A stretch of 64,000 nt of DNA from the NCBI GenBank assembly GCA_018340375.1, contig JAFFJZ010000004.1:33330001-33394000 (forward strand), given 5' to 3'. The translations under genes and the position numbers were made by a program. Each line of letters starts with the position of its first letter. The stretch's first letter is position 1. The DNA is from Gonatopus flavifemur (taxonomy: Eukaryota; Arthropoda; Insecta; Hymenoptera; Dryinidae). Below are positions 11,746 through 23,125 of this stretch, piece by piece. The notes under the pieces are model-generated. The model ran no database searches, was not told where the DNA came from, and was given only the letters and a program-made list of their open reading frames with translations.

Positions 11746-12866
11746 ATGACATCACACGAATCAACAGCCAGTTTGTCACAGTTCGAATAATGATGTTCCT
11801 TCATCGATTGGTGAGTGCTGAATCCAATATGCAAATATAATTTCTATGCAATGCGCATGTACCGTAACTGAAAATCTAGATGTGATAGAGAAATTTTGTG
11901 CAGAGAGTTTGAACGCCTTCAACATCCATCAAAAATTTGCATTGTGTGCAAACTTCAATACTTGTGTTCTTTTTCTTCTCATTGAGTTCACAAAGGTTGC
12001 ACAAGTGGCCAAAGCACTCTCTGGCTTTTCATGGTTGGAACATGAAAAATCACCCAATAATATGGATGTTACAGACAATTTTTGATAACTTTTTGACTGG
12101 AGGTATTGATTCTGATATTGACGATTGGAACATTCAGTGAAAACGAGTTTCTTGTGTTAATCGAATTTTTGAAAAATGTTACTTACTTTCACGTTTTCGA
12201 AAATTCATTAAGCTTGCCAGTTAACTTGTTATAGAGATTTGCATTTCGAACAGAACTAGTGATGGGGATTCTTGTGTCGATTGTAATTTTCTTATACTAA
12301 ACTCGAGTAGAGAAGAGATATAATTCGGCGAACTCAGTGAACTCTGAATGATTTTAAAGTTATTTTGATTAGACATGATAAATGAATGAACAAATATGTG
12401 TTATTATGATGTATATTCGACGTATAAATTCCTGCGCGTAGCGACTGGTCTAGATATTCCTTTTTGTCCAACACATTCGATATAATGAGTGAGAGAGAAC
12501 GACTCAGTATTGTACGAATACTTATCTAAGATGTTTGACGATCATGGCCGGATTCCCGGATACGTCGTCGTGGATACGTGTCTCATTTAATTCAACATTA
12601 CTTTGGAGCGACATAACGTTGCTCCAAAATTGTATAAATATGTATATCTATGAATCCTCTTTTATTGATAAGGTATTAATAATTACTCGAGTTTGAATAT
12701 AGATCTCAAAACTGTTCTGAAGAACGATTACTCATTAGAATATGTTCCAGAAGATCCAATAAATGATTTCAAAATAGTCGATCGACTGGGATTTGATCGT
12801 TCGTATCGCTTCAAAGCTCGGGTTCCCCTTCCTCCTTTCTCACGTCCCTCTTCTTATCCTTATCAT

Positions 12867-12868
<2 letters not shown>
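11746..12868. other. Intergenic stretch, nothing recognised
   Basis: Short frames at 11846-12085 and 12693-12926 show no family resemblance; the second runs into a microsatellite. Confidence 0.35.

Positions 12869-12910
<42 letters not shown>
12869..12910. repeat. (TC)n microsatellite
   Basis: About 17 uninterrupted TC units followed by an interrupted tail. Confidence 0.95.
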
Positions 12911-13597
12911 CATCAATTTGTATTAGGTTTACCATACGCCAGGGAAAACCCGAACATGTACTGTTTTCAGGATGTGCGGGGAGTGTCCGGCAAGGTTTTT
13001 GACGTGTACTCTTCAGTACTCATTTTGTTCTCTTTTCATACAATGAATCATACCAACAACCGATATTGGAAGAAAGTGTACCCGAGTGGTGAAAATCTCT
13101 TCTCAATCACATTTGTTAATAAGTGACGAAATGTCACATCATTGGCAGAAACATCAAGGTACTGTGAAATGATTAATTTGGTTATTTCTGTGTATCTTTT
13201 GGAATCCACAAATCACATTACTTTGCCGCAACTTGCAGTACAGCCTTGCTTTAGAAATCGAACAAACCTATGAATCGATTGATTCATAGGATTATTGAAT
13301 TTATGTATCGATCTTTCTACATTATTCACAGTCGCAGCAACGAAAGTCGCCTCAAAGAAAAAATCCCCAAATTTTTATGATTGGAGTGAGTCTAATTCTT
13401 GTACTGCTGTCCAAAGCGAAGAGGTTGTATGTCAAAATTTGAATGTGTCGGGATATCAAGCATGGTATTTGAACTTGTACATGTTGAATGGTACAAATAC
13501 CATGATGTCTGAATCAGTTTTTCATGTAGATTTCAATAGTGTTAAAATTTTTGGAATTGAAACACACATAAAAAACCTATTCAAATATGAATGTGTA
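12911..13597. other. Intergenic stretch, splice-like motifs without a gene
   Basis: Contains scattered motifs such as TTTTCAG/GATG (12966) and TTCACAG/TCGC (13325), but no open frames that join into a recognisable protein. A 119-codon frame (13295-13654) begins at TTG and runs into the next element. Confidence 0.3.
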
Positions 13598-13695
13598 AAA
13601 CACGGAGAGAAATTTCGTCAACATACGGCCTGTTGGCCTATACGACGGCAATGAAGGAAAGTGATCTACATTGAGACACTTCATTTTTTCGTGTA
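13598..13695. mobile_element. Short class A-like element
   Basis: Begins AACACGGAGAGAAATTTC and ends, reverse complemented, TACACGAAAAAATGAAG. A palindromic core, CGTCAACATACGGCC with GGCCTATACGACG, lies at 13617-13648. Only about 98 bp, so a partial or minimal copy. Confidence 0.45.
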
Positions 13696-14172
13696 CACAA
13701 TACAAACTTCAAGAAGAAGGAAGTTTTTTTCGCTTGAAATCATTAGGTACAACCTCAAGCTACAGAGTATTTCTCCAATAATATGGGTTATTGTTGAACT
13801 CTTTGAATTCCAGAACATTTTATCCGGACATCGAAAGTGTCTCGACCTAGATCAAATTAGTATAGGATGAGACAGTGGCGAGCTTACATTGAAATCTATC
13901 GGACTTTTCAGACAGGAATGCGTGCACGGCTCACACACACATGTCTCAAGGTACACGCAATTGGTTGTCCCAACGCAGACGCATTATATGCACAATAAAG
14001 ATCAACTTCTCTGCCCCGTACATGAATGAATTCAATTTTTTTGTTTGCAGATCCTTTCTTAGCATAAAATAAGGTGAAAAATTATGTTAAATCCATGACG
14101 GAAATATGTAATTAATATTCGATGAATTTACTGACAATGGAGCTCTTGAATCTTACTTTTGTTACCGCAAGA

Positions 14173-14973
14173 GAGTCATTCCATATAAGATCGTCTAATC
14201 GAAAAAGCCGACCCATTTTAGATTTTGCTGTAACTTTGAGGGAGTCTTCTGTAGGGTTCCAAAGGACAAAATTCACGCACCTTTGATTTTTATAAACGCT
14301 CATTTCCGCATATTTGAATTAAAACTTTTGAAAATCGCTGTTTTTATGATTTATCCAAATTGGCTCTAAAATTTTTGCTTTCCAAGATATCTGCCCGCTT
14401 GAGGTGACATTTTGAAGGGAAAAGATAGCACTTTCATTGTAAGCACAAAGAATTTGCTCAGTCAATACCTCTTAATAATGGCAGCGTGTCAATGATACGT
14501 GTTTTTTACGTATATTTTGTGAATTTTGATGGACTCTAGCACGTTGACGGTTCAACGTAAGTAGATTATGTTACTCAAGGATCAAGTGCACATATCATAG
14601 ATGGAATGTAACCACGAGTCGACCCGAGCAGCTCACTTCTTATGGAAAAAAAATTTACTTGAAGTTTCGAAATTTTAAAAAATCGCATTATTCGGGCTAA
14701 GAAATGAACGTGTTGACTGCGAGATAAAAATATGGAACTTACAGAATCTACAGTTCTTACTATGTACCTTAATCTGTACCGTTCGTTTTGTTATTTTCAT
14801 GTTTAGTGCACGTGCAAGTGGTTTTTTAATAGCGAGAATTGACCTAATTTTTTTGTCTTATAATCTTATGATCTCAGTTGTACTTAATTACTTTTTGTGA
14901 ATACAGATTATATTTCACCTTTTCATTTGATTTCGGGTCTTTTTATCTCTATAGTATTCTTATGCGATGTTTC
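14173..14973. repeat. Left long inverted terminal repeat
   Basis: Matches 20471-21286 inverted. Shared blocks include TTGATTTCGGGTC (left), GCAGCTCACTTCTTATG (left) and ATATGTGCACTTGA (right), in collinear inverted order. It includes a short frame (14112-14303, minus) whose translation matches a frame in the right arm, only because the arms match. Confidence 0.85.
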
Positions 14974-16111
14974 ATTGTTATTTCTTACATAGTGAAGCTA
15001 TCAACTTACAGGGCAGTCACTACAAACATTTTTCAGCGGTGCTCTTTTCCCTGAATCGACAGTCATTTTTCCTAAATGTTAATAACTTTTGTCTTTACGT
15101 GTAAGTGGAAGAACAGCCACATTTCGTCGTGGCAGTGTTTGAGGAAGTCAACTCTTTGTCTGTGAAAGTTCTATTGTCTTTCGTTAAGAAACAGTTCTTT
15201 CATGTCGTTCGATTATTTTAGTAAGTGTGTGTATATCTTGATCCCTTAGGGCTGGAAAAAATAATGGAGTGCTCGATCGGCTTAATGTTGCAAGAAGTTT
15301 GTCATAAACTAACATTTTCAAGATCATCAAAGATTATCAATCAAAATGATTTAAGTGAAGATGACAAATACTTATTATCTAAACGAATACAAGCACGATA
15401 ATTCAACAATACCTGTACCTGTCATTATAAAAAATATGTTACGTATTATTTCTCTCTGTTTGAGAAAAAATGTTGTGATCCATTGAATGTCCATAAAAAA
15501 CCAATCCTAAAATTCTTACGAGAAATTACTGTAGACTCTTGTAAAGCTAATGAGAACTCAAGTCTTATACCGGGCCGAGCAATTTGTTTACGCTGTATTG
15601 AAAATTTACGAAACAATGATAATTGAAGAAAATTCTCAACATATTATTGACACATTATCTCAAAGTTTTGATGATCTTGATGGATTTTTTGAGCCTGAAT
15701 GTGAAGTACTAGATTCGCTGAATAGAATTTGTTCAATTCTAGAAGAATCACCAATTCCGTCTATTCAAAAATTGAGTAGATCCAAAAGAAAACGTAATAT
15801 TGATGACAAAGTTGATCAAATATCGAATAAAAGACGAAGAAAATTAGAATATACTTTTGACATGGTTGAATGTGAAGAAAATCCGAAGGACAGTGATCAT
15901 ATTTGTTATAGTGCGGACTATTTGGGATTGATTGATGAATTGAAAGAAAAATTTAAAACTTCAACAACGTTCGATCAAAAAAGTGAAATTTTAACTTTAT
16001 TACCAAAAACATGGACGATTTCTAAAATACAGTCGGAATTTGAATGTAGTGACTATCTTATAAAAAAAGCAAAAACACTTAGAGAAAAATATGGGGTGTT
16101 GGCGAAGCCTA

Positions 16112-16361
16112 CAATGTAAAAAAAATTTGTTGAATTCCAAACAAAAATGCTTGGAAATTTCTAAACTTGGTTTGGAAAAATAATTTCCGAACCTTGCTTG
16201 TAAATTGCCGAACAAAAGTTTGTGAATTCTCAAAAATCTTCGTGAAATCACAAAATTTTTTGAATGTTTACAAACTTTTGTTTGGTAATTTACAAAAAAA
16301 GTTTGTGTAAAAAACTGCCAAACTTCTTTGGAAGTTTAGGAAGTATATTTTTTACAGTGTA
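16112..16361. mobile_element. Class A-like element inserted in the transposase gene (TA duplication)
   Basis: It is flanked by TA at 16110-16111 and 16360-16361. Ends are CAATGTAAAAAAAATTTG and, reverse complemented, CACTGTAAAAAATATAC. The core is variants of CAAACTTTTGTTTGG and GGAAATTTCTAAACTTGG in both orientations. Removing the element with one TA joins AAGCCTA to CAAAAACACAAAG and restores an open frame through to KDFYEDDEISR, the next conserved block. That is direct evidence that this is a precise insertion. Confidence 0.88.
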
Positions 16362-17281
16362 CAAAAACACAAAGTGGAAGTCAGTTAAAAAAAGAAATAG
16401 TTGAAGCTGTAAAAGATTTTTATGAAGATGATGAAATTAGTAGATGAATGCCGGGCCAAAGAGATTGTGTAACTATACGTGACAGTAATAATGTGAAGTC
16501 TAAGGAACAAAAACGTTTGATCATATTTAATTTGAAAGAAATCTACCAAAGATTCAAGCAAATTTATCCACATTTAACTATTGGTTTCTCGTCGTTTGCT
16601 GCACTACGACCTAAGAACTGTGTGTTAGCTGGGGCGAGTGGCACACATTCAGTATCCCTGTTGGAAAAGTTGGATGGAAATGGATAGGATTTATTTGAAT
16701 CCTATTTCTGTTCCGGTTTTTCCTGATCCAATGTCATCCGCAGAACGCATAGGATTCTAATCAATTTCAATCCGCAAAGTGGATAGCAGATTATTGGGCC
16801 CCATAGAAATTGTATCCAAATGTATCCATATAATATCCGGGGCCTGAATATAAATCGCATCCGGTTTTATCCGGTGCTTTACGATATCACTCTAATAAGC
16901 TTTATCCGTTTCTATCCCGTCATGCCTAATGTTGCTGGAATGCAATTTATCCATTCCAATCCGGTTCTTTCCAGAATGTGTATCATCCATTTTTATCCAT
17001 TTCCATCCGATTACTTCGGAGAAATCGTATCTATTTCTATCCATTGACATCTCTGATAGTCCTCCTTTACTTTTATCCATTTCTATCCACGCCTGTCATT
17101 TTATAATGTATCCGTTCCTATCCGAACTCGATGTTTCCAGCTCTATCCGTTTTCATACATTGCACCTTCACGATAGCCGCGGTTTCCTCTACCCAATTCC
17201 GTCCATTTCAATTGTTTCATAATAGATTCGTCCCTTATACGTGCCCTAAGCTGCTTCCAACTTGTACCAAACAAATCACAT

Positions 17282-17461
17282 CCCGACTGTCAATTCCCAG
17301 TCATGGATTCCCAAATTCGCATGGGTCTCGCATGGGAATCACGTGGTTCGACCCACTCGCTTCGCATGTGAAGACCCATGCGATCCACTTGATTCCCATG
17401 CGAAGACCCATGCGAGACCCTTGCGAATTTGGAAATGCATGACTGGGAATTTTCAGTAGGG
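17282..17461. mobile_element. Nested class B fold-back (CGCATGGGTCT words)
   Basis: Left end CCCGACTGTCAATTCCCAGT; right end, reverse complemented, CCCTACTGAAAATTCCCAGT. The two 80-90 bp arms pair as an inverted repeat and consist of CGCATGGGTCT and its complement, repeated about eight times. It lies inside the 16656-19208 element. Confidence 0.72.
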
Positions 17462-17489
17462 ATGACTTTTATAATTGGAAGCATCGAAT

Positions 17490-17600
17490 CACAAATATTT
17501 GGAGCAAGTTGAAGCAACTAGGAACGTGCTTAACAAATCCAGCTCATAGCTGAATTTGTTCCACGTGTTCCATGTTGTCTCAACCTGCTCCAAATATTTT
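17490..17600. repeat. Small nested inverted repeat
   Basis: GGAGCAAGTTGAAGCAAC...GGAACGTG at the left is mirrored by CACGTGTTCC...CTCAACCTGCTCC at the right. Non-coding and inside the class B element. Confidence 0.45.
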
Positions 17601-17961
17601 TTATTCACTGATTTCAGTTATAAGAATGATTGGTTTGGCATAAGGCGGAACAACTTAAAGCATATTAGAACAAACGGACCTCATATATCTTGCGTCATCC
17701 GGAATAGATATTTTCAGGGTAACATTTCAATGCCCCAAAGGTTTAATATCTTGAAATTTTGTATCTCGAGATTTCTAAATTTGATATGTCGAAATTTTGA
17801 ATTTGAATTTTGGCACATAAAATTTCGGGATAAGTCACTTCGGAATGACGAGATATCAGTTTTTATCCAATCGGTCTCAATGAAGCTTGCCTCTTTCTCC
17901 AGGATGAACAAAAATGAAACATTCAAAAATGAATTCGGAACTATAATTCCGCGACAGCATA

Positions 17962-18285
17962 CACAGAGAAAAGAGATCTTGAAAAAATAGTAAAGTTCGC
18001 TCACATACGTAGCAGGGCCGCCCCCGATATGTGATATGGGAAACTTTATTACGTCGCATACTGATTTGTAGCGCATCAAAATTCAAATTCAGTGATGAAA
18101 ATTACAGGAATTCAAAATTCTCATAGTGATTCATAAGGACACTACGTGACGTTACGTTCTTCAATATTCCACATCGCATGATCAATGAATTACATAGTTC
18201 ATTCTACTGAAAACATATTAAAGATACTTTTTACTACATAAAATAGTGAACTATACTATTTTCCAAGGAGGCACTTTTCTACGTG
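17962..18285. mobile_element. Nested class A element with a paralogous empty site
   Basis: Flanked by TA at 17960-17961 and 18286-18287. Ends are CACAGAGAAAAGAGATC and, reverse complemented, CACGTAGAAAAGTGCC. The sequence left of it (GCGACAGCA) and right of it (AGTTTGGATCCAG) is continuous in the tandem copy at 18564-18590, which reads GCGACAGCG-TA-ATTTTGGATTCAG. The tandem copy is therefore an empty site, and the element arrived after the tandem duplication. Confidence 0.85.
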
Positions 18286-18287
18286 TA

Positions 18288-18837
18288 AGTTTGGATCCAG
18301 TCGGATTCAAATTTGACACATTTCTTCGATGGAAACGGATACAGGTCATTGGTCGGATACATTCGAATCAAGTCTCTATCCGAAGGTACGGATCGAGTTG
18401 GATTGAGCGCACTGACATGATGTCAAGAAAAGATCCTCATTCATTCTGATTGAAAGTTCATACGTTCAACGGATGAAATTGGACGAGGCTCTGAGTTTTG
18501 ATTCAATCGGATAGGATTCTCATCTCTCCTCGCGGATGGAAATGGACTCAGAACAACAATTCTGCGACAGCGTAATTTTGGATTCAGACGGATTCAAATT
18601 TCACACGTCTCTTCGATGGAAACGGATACAGGTCATTGATCGGATACATTCGAATCCAGTCTCTATCCGAAAGTCTGGATCAAATTGGATTGAGCGCACT
18701 GACATGATGTCAAGAAAAAATCCTCATTCATTCTGATTGAACGTTCATATGTTCAACGGATGAAATTTGACAATGATCTAAGTTCGGATTCAATCGGATA
18801 GGATTCTCATCTCTCCTCACGGATGAAAATAAATTCA
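18288..18837. repeat. 287-bp tandem duplication
   Basis: CGGATTCAAATTT recurs at 18302 and 18589 (period 287). Both units share GATGGAAACGGATACAGGTC, TTGGATTGAGCGCACTG and ATTCATTCTGATTGAA at matching positions. The 66-67 codon frames in each unit match only because the DNA does. Confidence 0.9.
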
Positions 18838-20470
18838 AAAACCAATTCACATCTCAAAAATGTAATGTGATTCGTTCGTATAGGAAGTCCATTCGTTCTC
18901 TGGACACGAACGAATAGATATTGTAGTTCAGATCATTATGGATGATCATTTCATTTTCTTGATGGACAGAAACGGATCGGCAACGCTTCTGGATTGGGAA
19001 AGGATGCAAACGGATTGGAAGCTTCCAAAAATCCCCCAGTTCCGCATTGAAATTGATAGAAGTTCTCTCTGCATGGACAGAACTGGATACTTATGGATCA
19101 CTTGTCTCACTACCGGACAAAACCGGATTGATATGTATAGAAAATGTTTAAATTCGGATCGAAGTCTTATCCAAATCCATCCATTTCAATCATTTTTTTC
19201 CAACAGGGATGCGTTTGTTTGATCCATCAGAATATGAAGTTGATGTTGATGGCGTGTGAAACGAAATTAACCTACAAAGAATTACTCAAAAAGATAGTTT
19301 GTGATGATCTTAGTGAAGAATGTATGTTATCTCACTGTAACGAATGTCCAGGCACTGATGTTATTGATTCTGATATTAGTGATGAATGTGAATTGTCTTC
19401 TGAAATAAATTTCAAGCAATGGGTTTCTACGGATCGTTGCAATTGAATAACTGTAGTGAAGACCGTTGATGAATTCAAAGACGACTTGAAAGAACAACTG
19501 ACAGCTCTAAAATCTTATCATTTTATTTCAAAAAAACAATCTGAATACTTGAAAAACCTGAAAGAAAATCTGAAAGACAATTCAGAATGTATAACATTAG
19601 TTGATTTTTCAGAAAATTATTCATTCATGGTACGAGATGAAGTATAATCTTTTCATTGGAAAAATAACCAAGCTACTCTTCACCCTTTTATGATTTATTT
19701 TAAAGAAAACGGATTTCTCAAGACAAAAACTTTATGTGTAATCAGTGATTATCTAACTCACAATACAGTATCGTTTTACTCATTTCAAAAAGTTTTCTTT
19801 GATTACATCAAAAACAGCTATCCAGAGTTTAGAAAAATGTATTACTTCAGTGATGGAGCAGCCGCTCAATACAAAAATAAGAAAAATTTTGTAAATATAT
19901 GTCATCATCAAGAAGATTTTGGATTGGAGGCAGAGTGTCATTTCTTTGCCACTTCTCACGGCAAAAGCCCTTGTGATGTTGCAGGAGGTACAATTAAAAG
20001 GACCGTGAGGAAAGCAAGCTTGCAACGAACTGCAGATCATCATATATTAACGCCAGAAGCAATGTTTGATTTTTGTTGTGATCAAATTCGCGGTATTCAA
20101 TTTTTTTTTTTGTATCGAGTCTGGAGGTTGAAACTGCAGAAACATTTTTATCTAAAAGATTCATAAATATCAATACAATCAAAAATACAAGATCATACCA
20201 TAGTTTCGTTCCGCTTTCTCAAAGTCAATTGAAAGCGCGGAAATATTCAACCTCCACCAATTTTGATATTGTTAATATTGTAAGACCTTCACGTGAATTG
20301 TTGAATAAGAAATAATGGTCCAGTTCAAATCATTAACGGTTTCTTTCTCCCAATCGAATATTACTTACACAGATAATTCTACATTTAATATGTCCGTTAC
20401 TCTATTGAAATTTGAAAAATTCTTCCACAGTCATGATTATTTTTATTCATAGCTTAATCCAACCCATTTG

Positions 20471-21286
20471 TGGAAATATCGAATAAGAATACTGTAGAGA
20501 TAAAAGGACCCGAAATCAAATGAAAAGGTGGAATATAATCTGTTTTCACAAAAAGTCATCAAGTACAACTGAAGTCATAAGATTATAAGACAAAAAAATT
20601 AGGTCAATTTTCGCTATTAAAAAACCACTTACACGTGCACTAAACATGAAAATAACAAAACGAACGGTACAGGCATTTGAAGTTAAAGGTAAGAACTGTA
20701 GATTCTGTGAGTTTCATATTTTTATCTCGCAGTCAACACGTTCATTTCATAGCCCGAATAAAGCGATTTTTAAAAATTTCGAAACTTCAAGTAAATTTTT
20801 TTTCTTATGAGAAGTGAGCTGCTCGGGTCGACTCGTGGCTACATTTCATCTATGATATGTGCACTTGATTCTTGAGTAACATAATCTACTCACGTTGAAC
20901 CGTCAACGTGCTAGAGTTCATTACAATTCACAAAAAATACGTAAAAAACACGTATCTTTGACACGCTGCCATTATTCACAGGTATTGACTCAGCAAATTC
21001 TTTGTACTTACAATGAAAGTGATGTCTTTTCCTTTAAAAATGCCACCTCAAGCGGGTAGATATATTGGAAAGCAAAAATTTTAGAGCCAATTTGGATGAA
21101 GCATAAAAATAGCGATTTTAAAAAGTTTTTATTCAAATATGCGGAAACGAGCGTTTATAAAAATCAAAGGTGCGTGAATTTTGTCCTTTGGAACCCTAAA
21201 GAAGACTCCCTCAAAGTTACAGCAAAATCTGAAATGGGTCGGCAACGATTTTTTTTATTTTCAGACGATTTTATATGGAATGACTC
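20471..21286. repeat. Right long inverted terminal repeat
   Basis: Inverted counterpart of 14173-14973. The outer boundary is taken at TATATGGAATGACTC (21272-21286), after which similarity with the left arm stops. Confidence 0.85.
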
Positions 21287-21289
21287 AAT

Positions 21290-21470
21290 CTCGAAAACTG
21301 AGCCTCAAATAATTTTTAATAAGCAATTCAAACTCGGATGAAAATACTATGTATTCGTAATCGAAACGTGGTGTGAATTTAATTGCAATCGAATAACCAG
21401 AAATGAATATACTTGTGGTCGCGAAATCCCAATATTCGATAAAATCCTTCTTCCCCTCCTCCCGTTCTTC
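21290..21470 (-). repeat. Dispersed repeat unit, inverted copy
   Basis: Reverse complement of 24905-25110: it shares CTGAGCCTCAAATAATTTTTA, ACGTGGT and GGAGGAG blocks. Translations of the copies share PRF(S/D)YEYIVFS, which reflects DNA similarity and is not proof of a gene. The right edge meets a class A end at 21471. Confidence 0.65.
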
Positions 21471-21530
21471 TACACTGAGAGAAATAATTACTATCACCAA
21501 CAACATATTACCATGTTCGAAGAAATCCGT
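21471..21530. mobile_element. Single class A end (half element)
   Basis: TACACTGAGAGAAATAATTA is followed by CTATCACCAACA. The same end, inverted, closes the element at 42332-42643. No partner end is visible here. It interrupts the repeat unit at the same position as the element at 22943. Confidence 0.55.
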
Positions 21531-21589
21531 TGCTTAAGAAATATGTATTGATTCTGGTTCCGATCGGATCACGCGTTTTGAATATATCG

Positions 21590-22010
21590 CGGAATACGTT
21601 TTTGAAAATCGTAATTCTGCCACCGCTCATATCTCCGCTTCCTATTATCCGATTGCCATGAAAATTGTACCACGTTTCAGTTATGATCTGACAGTGCTTC
21701 CATACGAGTTTCATCCCACTCAGGTGAAAACTGTAAAAAAAGTTTTTTTGAGATCCGCATTATTGGACGATGTTTTGGAAGAGTGCCTTTTCTGTGTTCG
21801 TATCATCCGAATTTCGTGGAATTTTGGGCATACTGAATTCGCGGGGTGGTGATTTGGTGATATAAATTTCAAGCAAATCGGAACAGAGGGAATAAAAAGG
21901 TGAGCACTAAGGTTTGGAACGACTTTTGAAAATTTCGTGAATACCGTTCTCATGCAGATGTCCTCCGTTCCTATCCTCCGATTTTTATACAATTTCCACC
22001 TCAGTTTCCC
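21590..22010 (+). repeat. Diverged tandem-like copies of the dispersed repeat unit
   Basis: Two rough copies: CGATTGCCATGAAAATTGTA...CACGTTTCAGTTATGA (21650-21690) and, more diverged, ATCCTCCGATTTTTATACAA...CCTCAGTTTCC (21973-22010), against the better copy at 24830-25135. Confidence 0.45.
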
Positions 22011-22942
22011 GAGCAGAAATCTGTTACGGCTAGTCGTAATCCTGATGCGGTCCGAATCAGCTAGGCTCTATCACGGTATACATTATCATCGAATTCACAT
22101 AGGGTCCTAATGAAGCACACATATGGAATAACGTATCAAGGAATTCCACGTTAGGCCCAAATGTGTACCGCCATAAGACTCTCGCGATGCAACATACCGT
22201 TTCATCAAATCCGGGCCTGATGAGATTTTCTAGTGTGGACCCTATCACGATTCTGTCAATTCGGACCTGACATCGGTATTCTGATTTCAGGCATACTTTG
22301 AAAAATTCAACTATTTCAATCATTCATAGTTATCCATGTTCCAATAGCCACAACTCAAAAAATATGAGTTTTGAAGAGAGATTGGGAAAAAATTAATACG
22401 CTTTCATGGATAATCGGATGTTATGGGGAACGAATATTCACAATACAATATGTTCCAAGATGTTTACGTTCGCAAACGAAATTCCATTTTTTAAAACTTT
22501 GTAATTAGAACCTTTGATGAAAAACTTCCAGAAAAAAAATCGTCCTAGAATTTGTTCGATGATGAATCTTCAGAAAATCGTTCATTGTGTCAAAATTGCC
22601 ATGGGAAAAGTCATGAGTTGCGTACTACAACCAGCTGATACGCACGTAGCACATGGAATTTTGGAGAAAAAGGCCGAATTCAATAGTCTAGTATGGACCG
22701 AATCTGGTGACCTAATCTGTGCCATACAATTTTCAGATAAGGAACCGGAACCGTCGGTCACATTTGGACCGTATCTGTTCAGGCATTACATTTTGTATAC
22801 GCGCCGGATCCGGCAACCCCGACTAGGACCGTATTTATAATTTGGCAAACAGGACGAGGACTGCAATGTAGCGGTAACAAGTTTCCGCTCGGCTTCATGC
22901 AGTGACAATTGCGGTCCATCATAAGTTTCAACCAGATCCTTA
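22011..22942. other. Intergenic, with GGACC-word cluster
   Basis: GGACC/GGTCC words recur at 22052, 22108, 22232, 22266, 22697, 22769 and 22823, suggesting another word-built element whose ends I cannot place. From about 22850 the sequence matches the dispersed unit at 24830-24910. A 108-codon frame (22514-22840) is unrecognised. Confidence 0.35.
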
Positions 22943-23125
22943 TACACTGAGAGAAATAATTACTAATACCAAGAAATTGTGTTCTCGAATTTTTTCAAGA
23001 ATACACATTCTTGATAAAATTGACATATTGTAGACCCAAGAAAAATTTTCTTGAATCAAGAAAATATTTTTCCAATTCAAGAATTATATTCTCAGCTTCA
23101 GGAAAATTTTCTTGTATGCGCCTCA
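22943..23125. mobile_element. Class A element, open-ended (TTCTTGATTCAAGAAAA words)
   Basis: Begins TACACTGAGAGAAATAAT directly after ATCCTTA. The core repeats CAAGAAAATTTTCTTG-like words about six times. A clear right terminus is not found, so it may be truncated near 23125. The uninterrupted site is seen at 24905-24915. Confidence 0.6.

Larger units (their letters stand above)
16656..19208. mobile_element. 2.55-kb class B element (GGATGGAAATGGAT words) inserted in the gene
   Basis: Left terminus CCCTGTTGGAAAAG; the right terminus, reverse complemented, is CCCTGTTGGAAAAAAATG. AT flanks both sides (16654-16655 and 19209-19210). Removing it with one AT rejoins GTHSV to CVCLIHQN in frame, so the boundaries are exact to within a base or two. 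The core is full of ATCCGTTTCTATCC-like words, mostly in one orientation on the left (16680-17240) and the other on the right (18290-19190). It contains two further insertions (17282-17461 and 17962-18285) and a 287-bp tandem duplication. Confidence 0.82.
15414..20315 (+). pseudogene. Transposase-like gene, broken by two insertions
   Basis: Reading in order: a Cys/His-rich start (CTCHYKK, KKCCDPL, then CLRC ending about 15600) in one frame; a frameshift near 15610; a basic, disordered segment and a helix-turn-helix-like stretch (TWTISKIQSEF, about 16014-16046); the first insertion; KDFYEDDEISR, a TGA (16445-16447), then MPGQRDCVT and LRPKNCVLAGASGTHSV; the second insertion; CVCLIHQNMK (19210 on); a TGA (19444-19446); HFISKKQSEYLKN and VDFSENYSFMVRDEV with a TAA (19645-19647); FSDGAAAQYKNKKNF and FFATSHGKSPCDVAGGTIKR; a frameshift in an 11-T run (20101-20111); and YHSFVPLSQ up to the stop at 20313-20315. 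The Asp of VDFSENY and of FSDGA are candidate catalytic residues by family pattern; that is inference. Confidence 0.82.
14173..21286 (+). mobile_element. 7.1-kb DDE-type transposon with ~0.8-kb inverted termini
   Basis: The left arm (14173-14973) and right arm (20471-21286) are inverted repeats; the outermost matching bases are GAGTCATTCCATATAA on the left and their complement at 21271-21286. Between them lies one plus-strand gene (about 15414-20315) related to the transposase-like proteins common in cnidarian, mollusc and arthropod genomes. I cannot name its superfamily with certainty, and no clear target duplication is visible. Two other elements have inserted into the gene (16112-16361 and 16656-19208), so about 2.8 of the 7.1 kb is later material. 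The arms are clearly more diverged than those of the element at 28726-32710, which suggests it is older. Confidence 0.8.

Noticed and set aside
13295..13654. 119-codon plus-strand frame
   Set aside because: Starts at TTG, has no recognised motif and runs into a class A-like element.
17556..17990. 144-codon plus-strand frame
   Set aside because: It lies inside the inserted class B element in word-repetitive DNA (GAAATTTTGAAT type) and resembles no protein.
16656..19208. Helitron interpretation of the 2.55-kb insertion
   Set aside because: The 3' end is CAGGG(A), not CTRR, and the ends are inverted repeats, unlike a Helitron.
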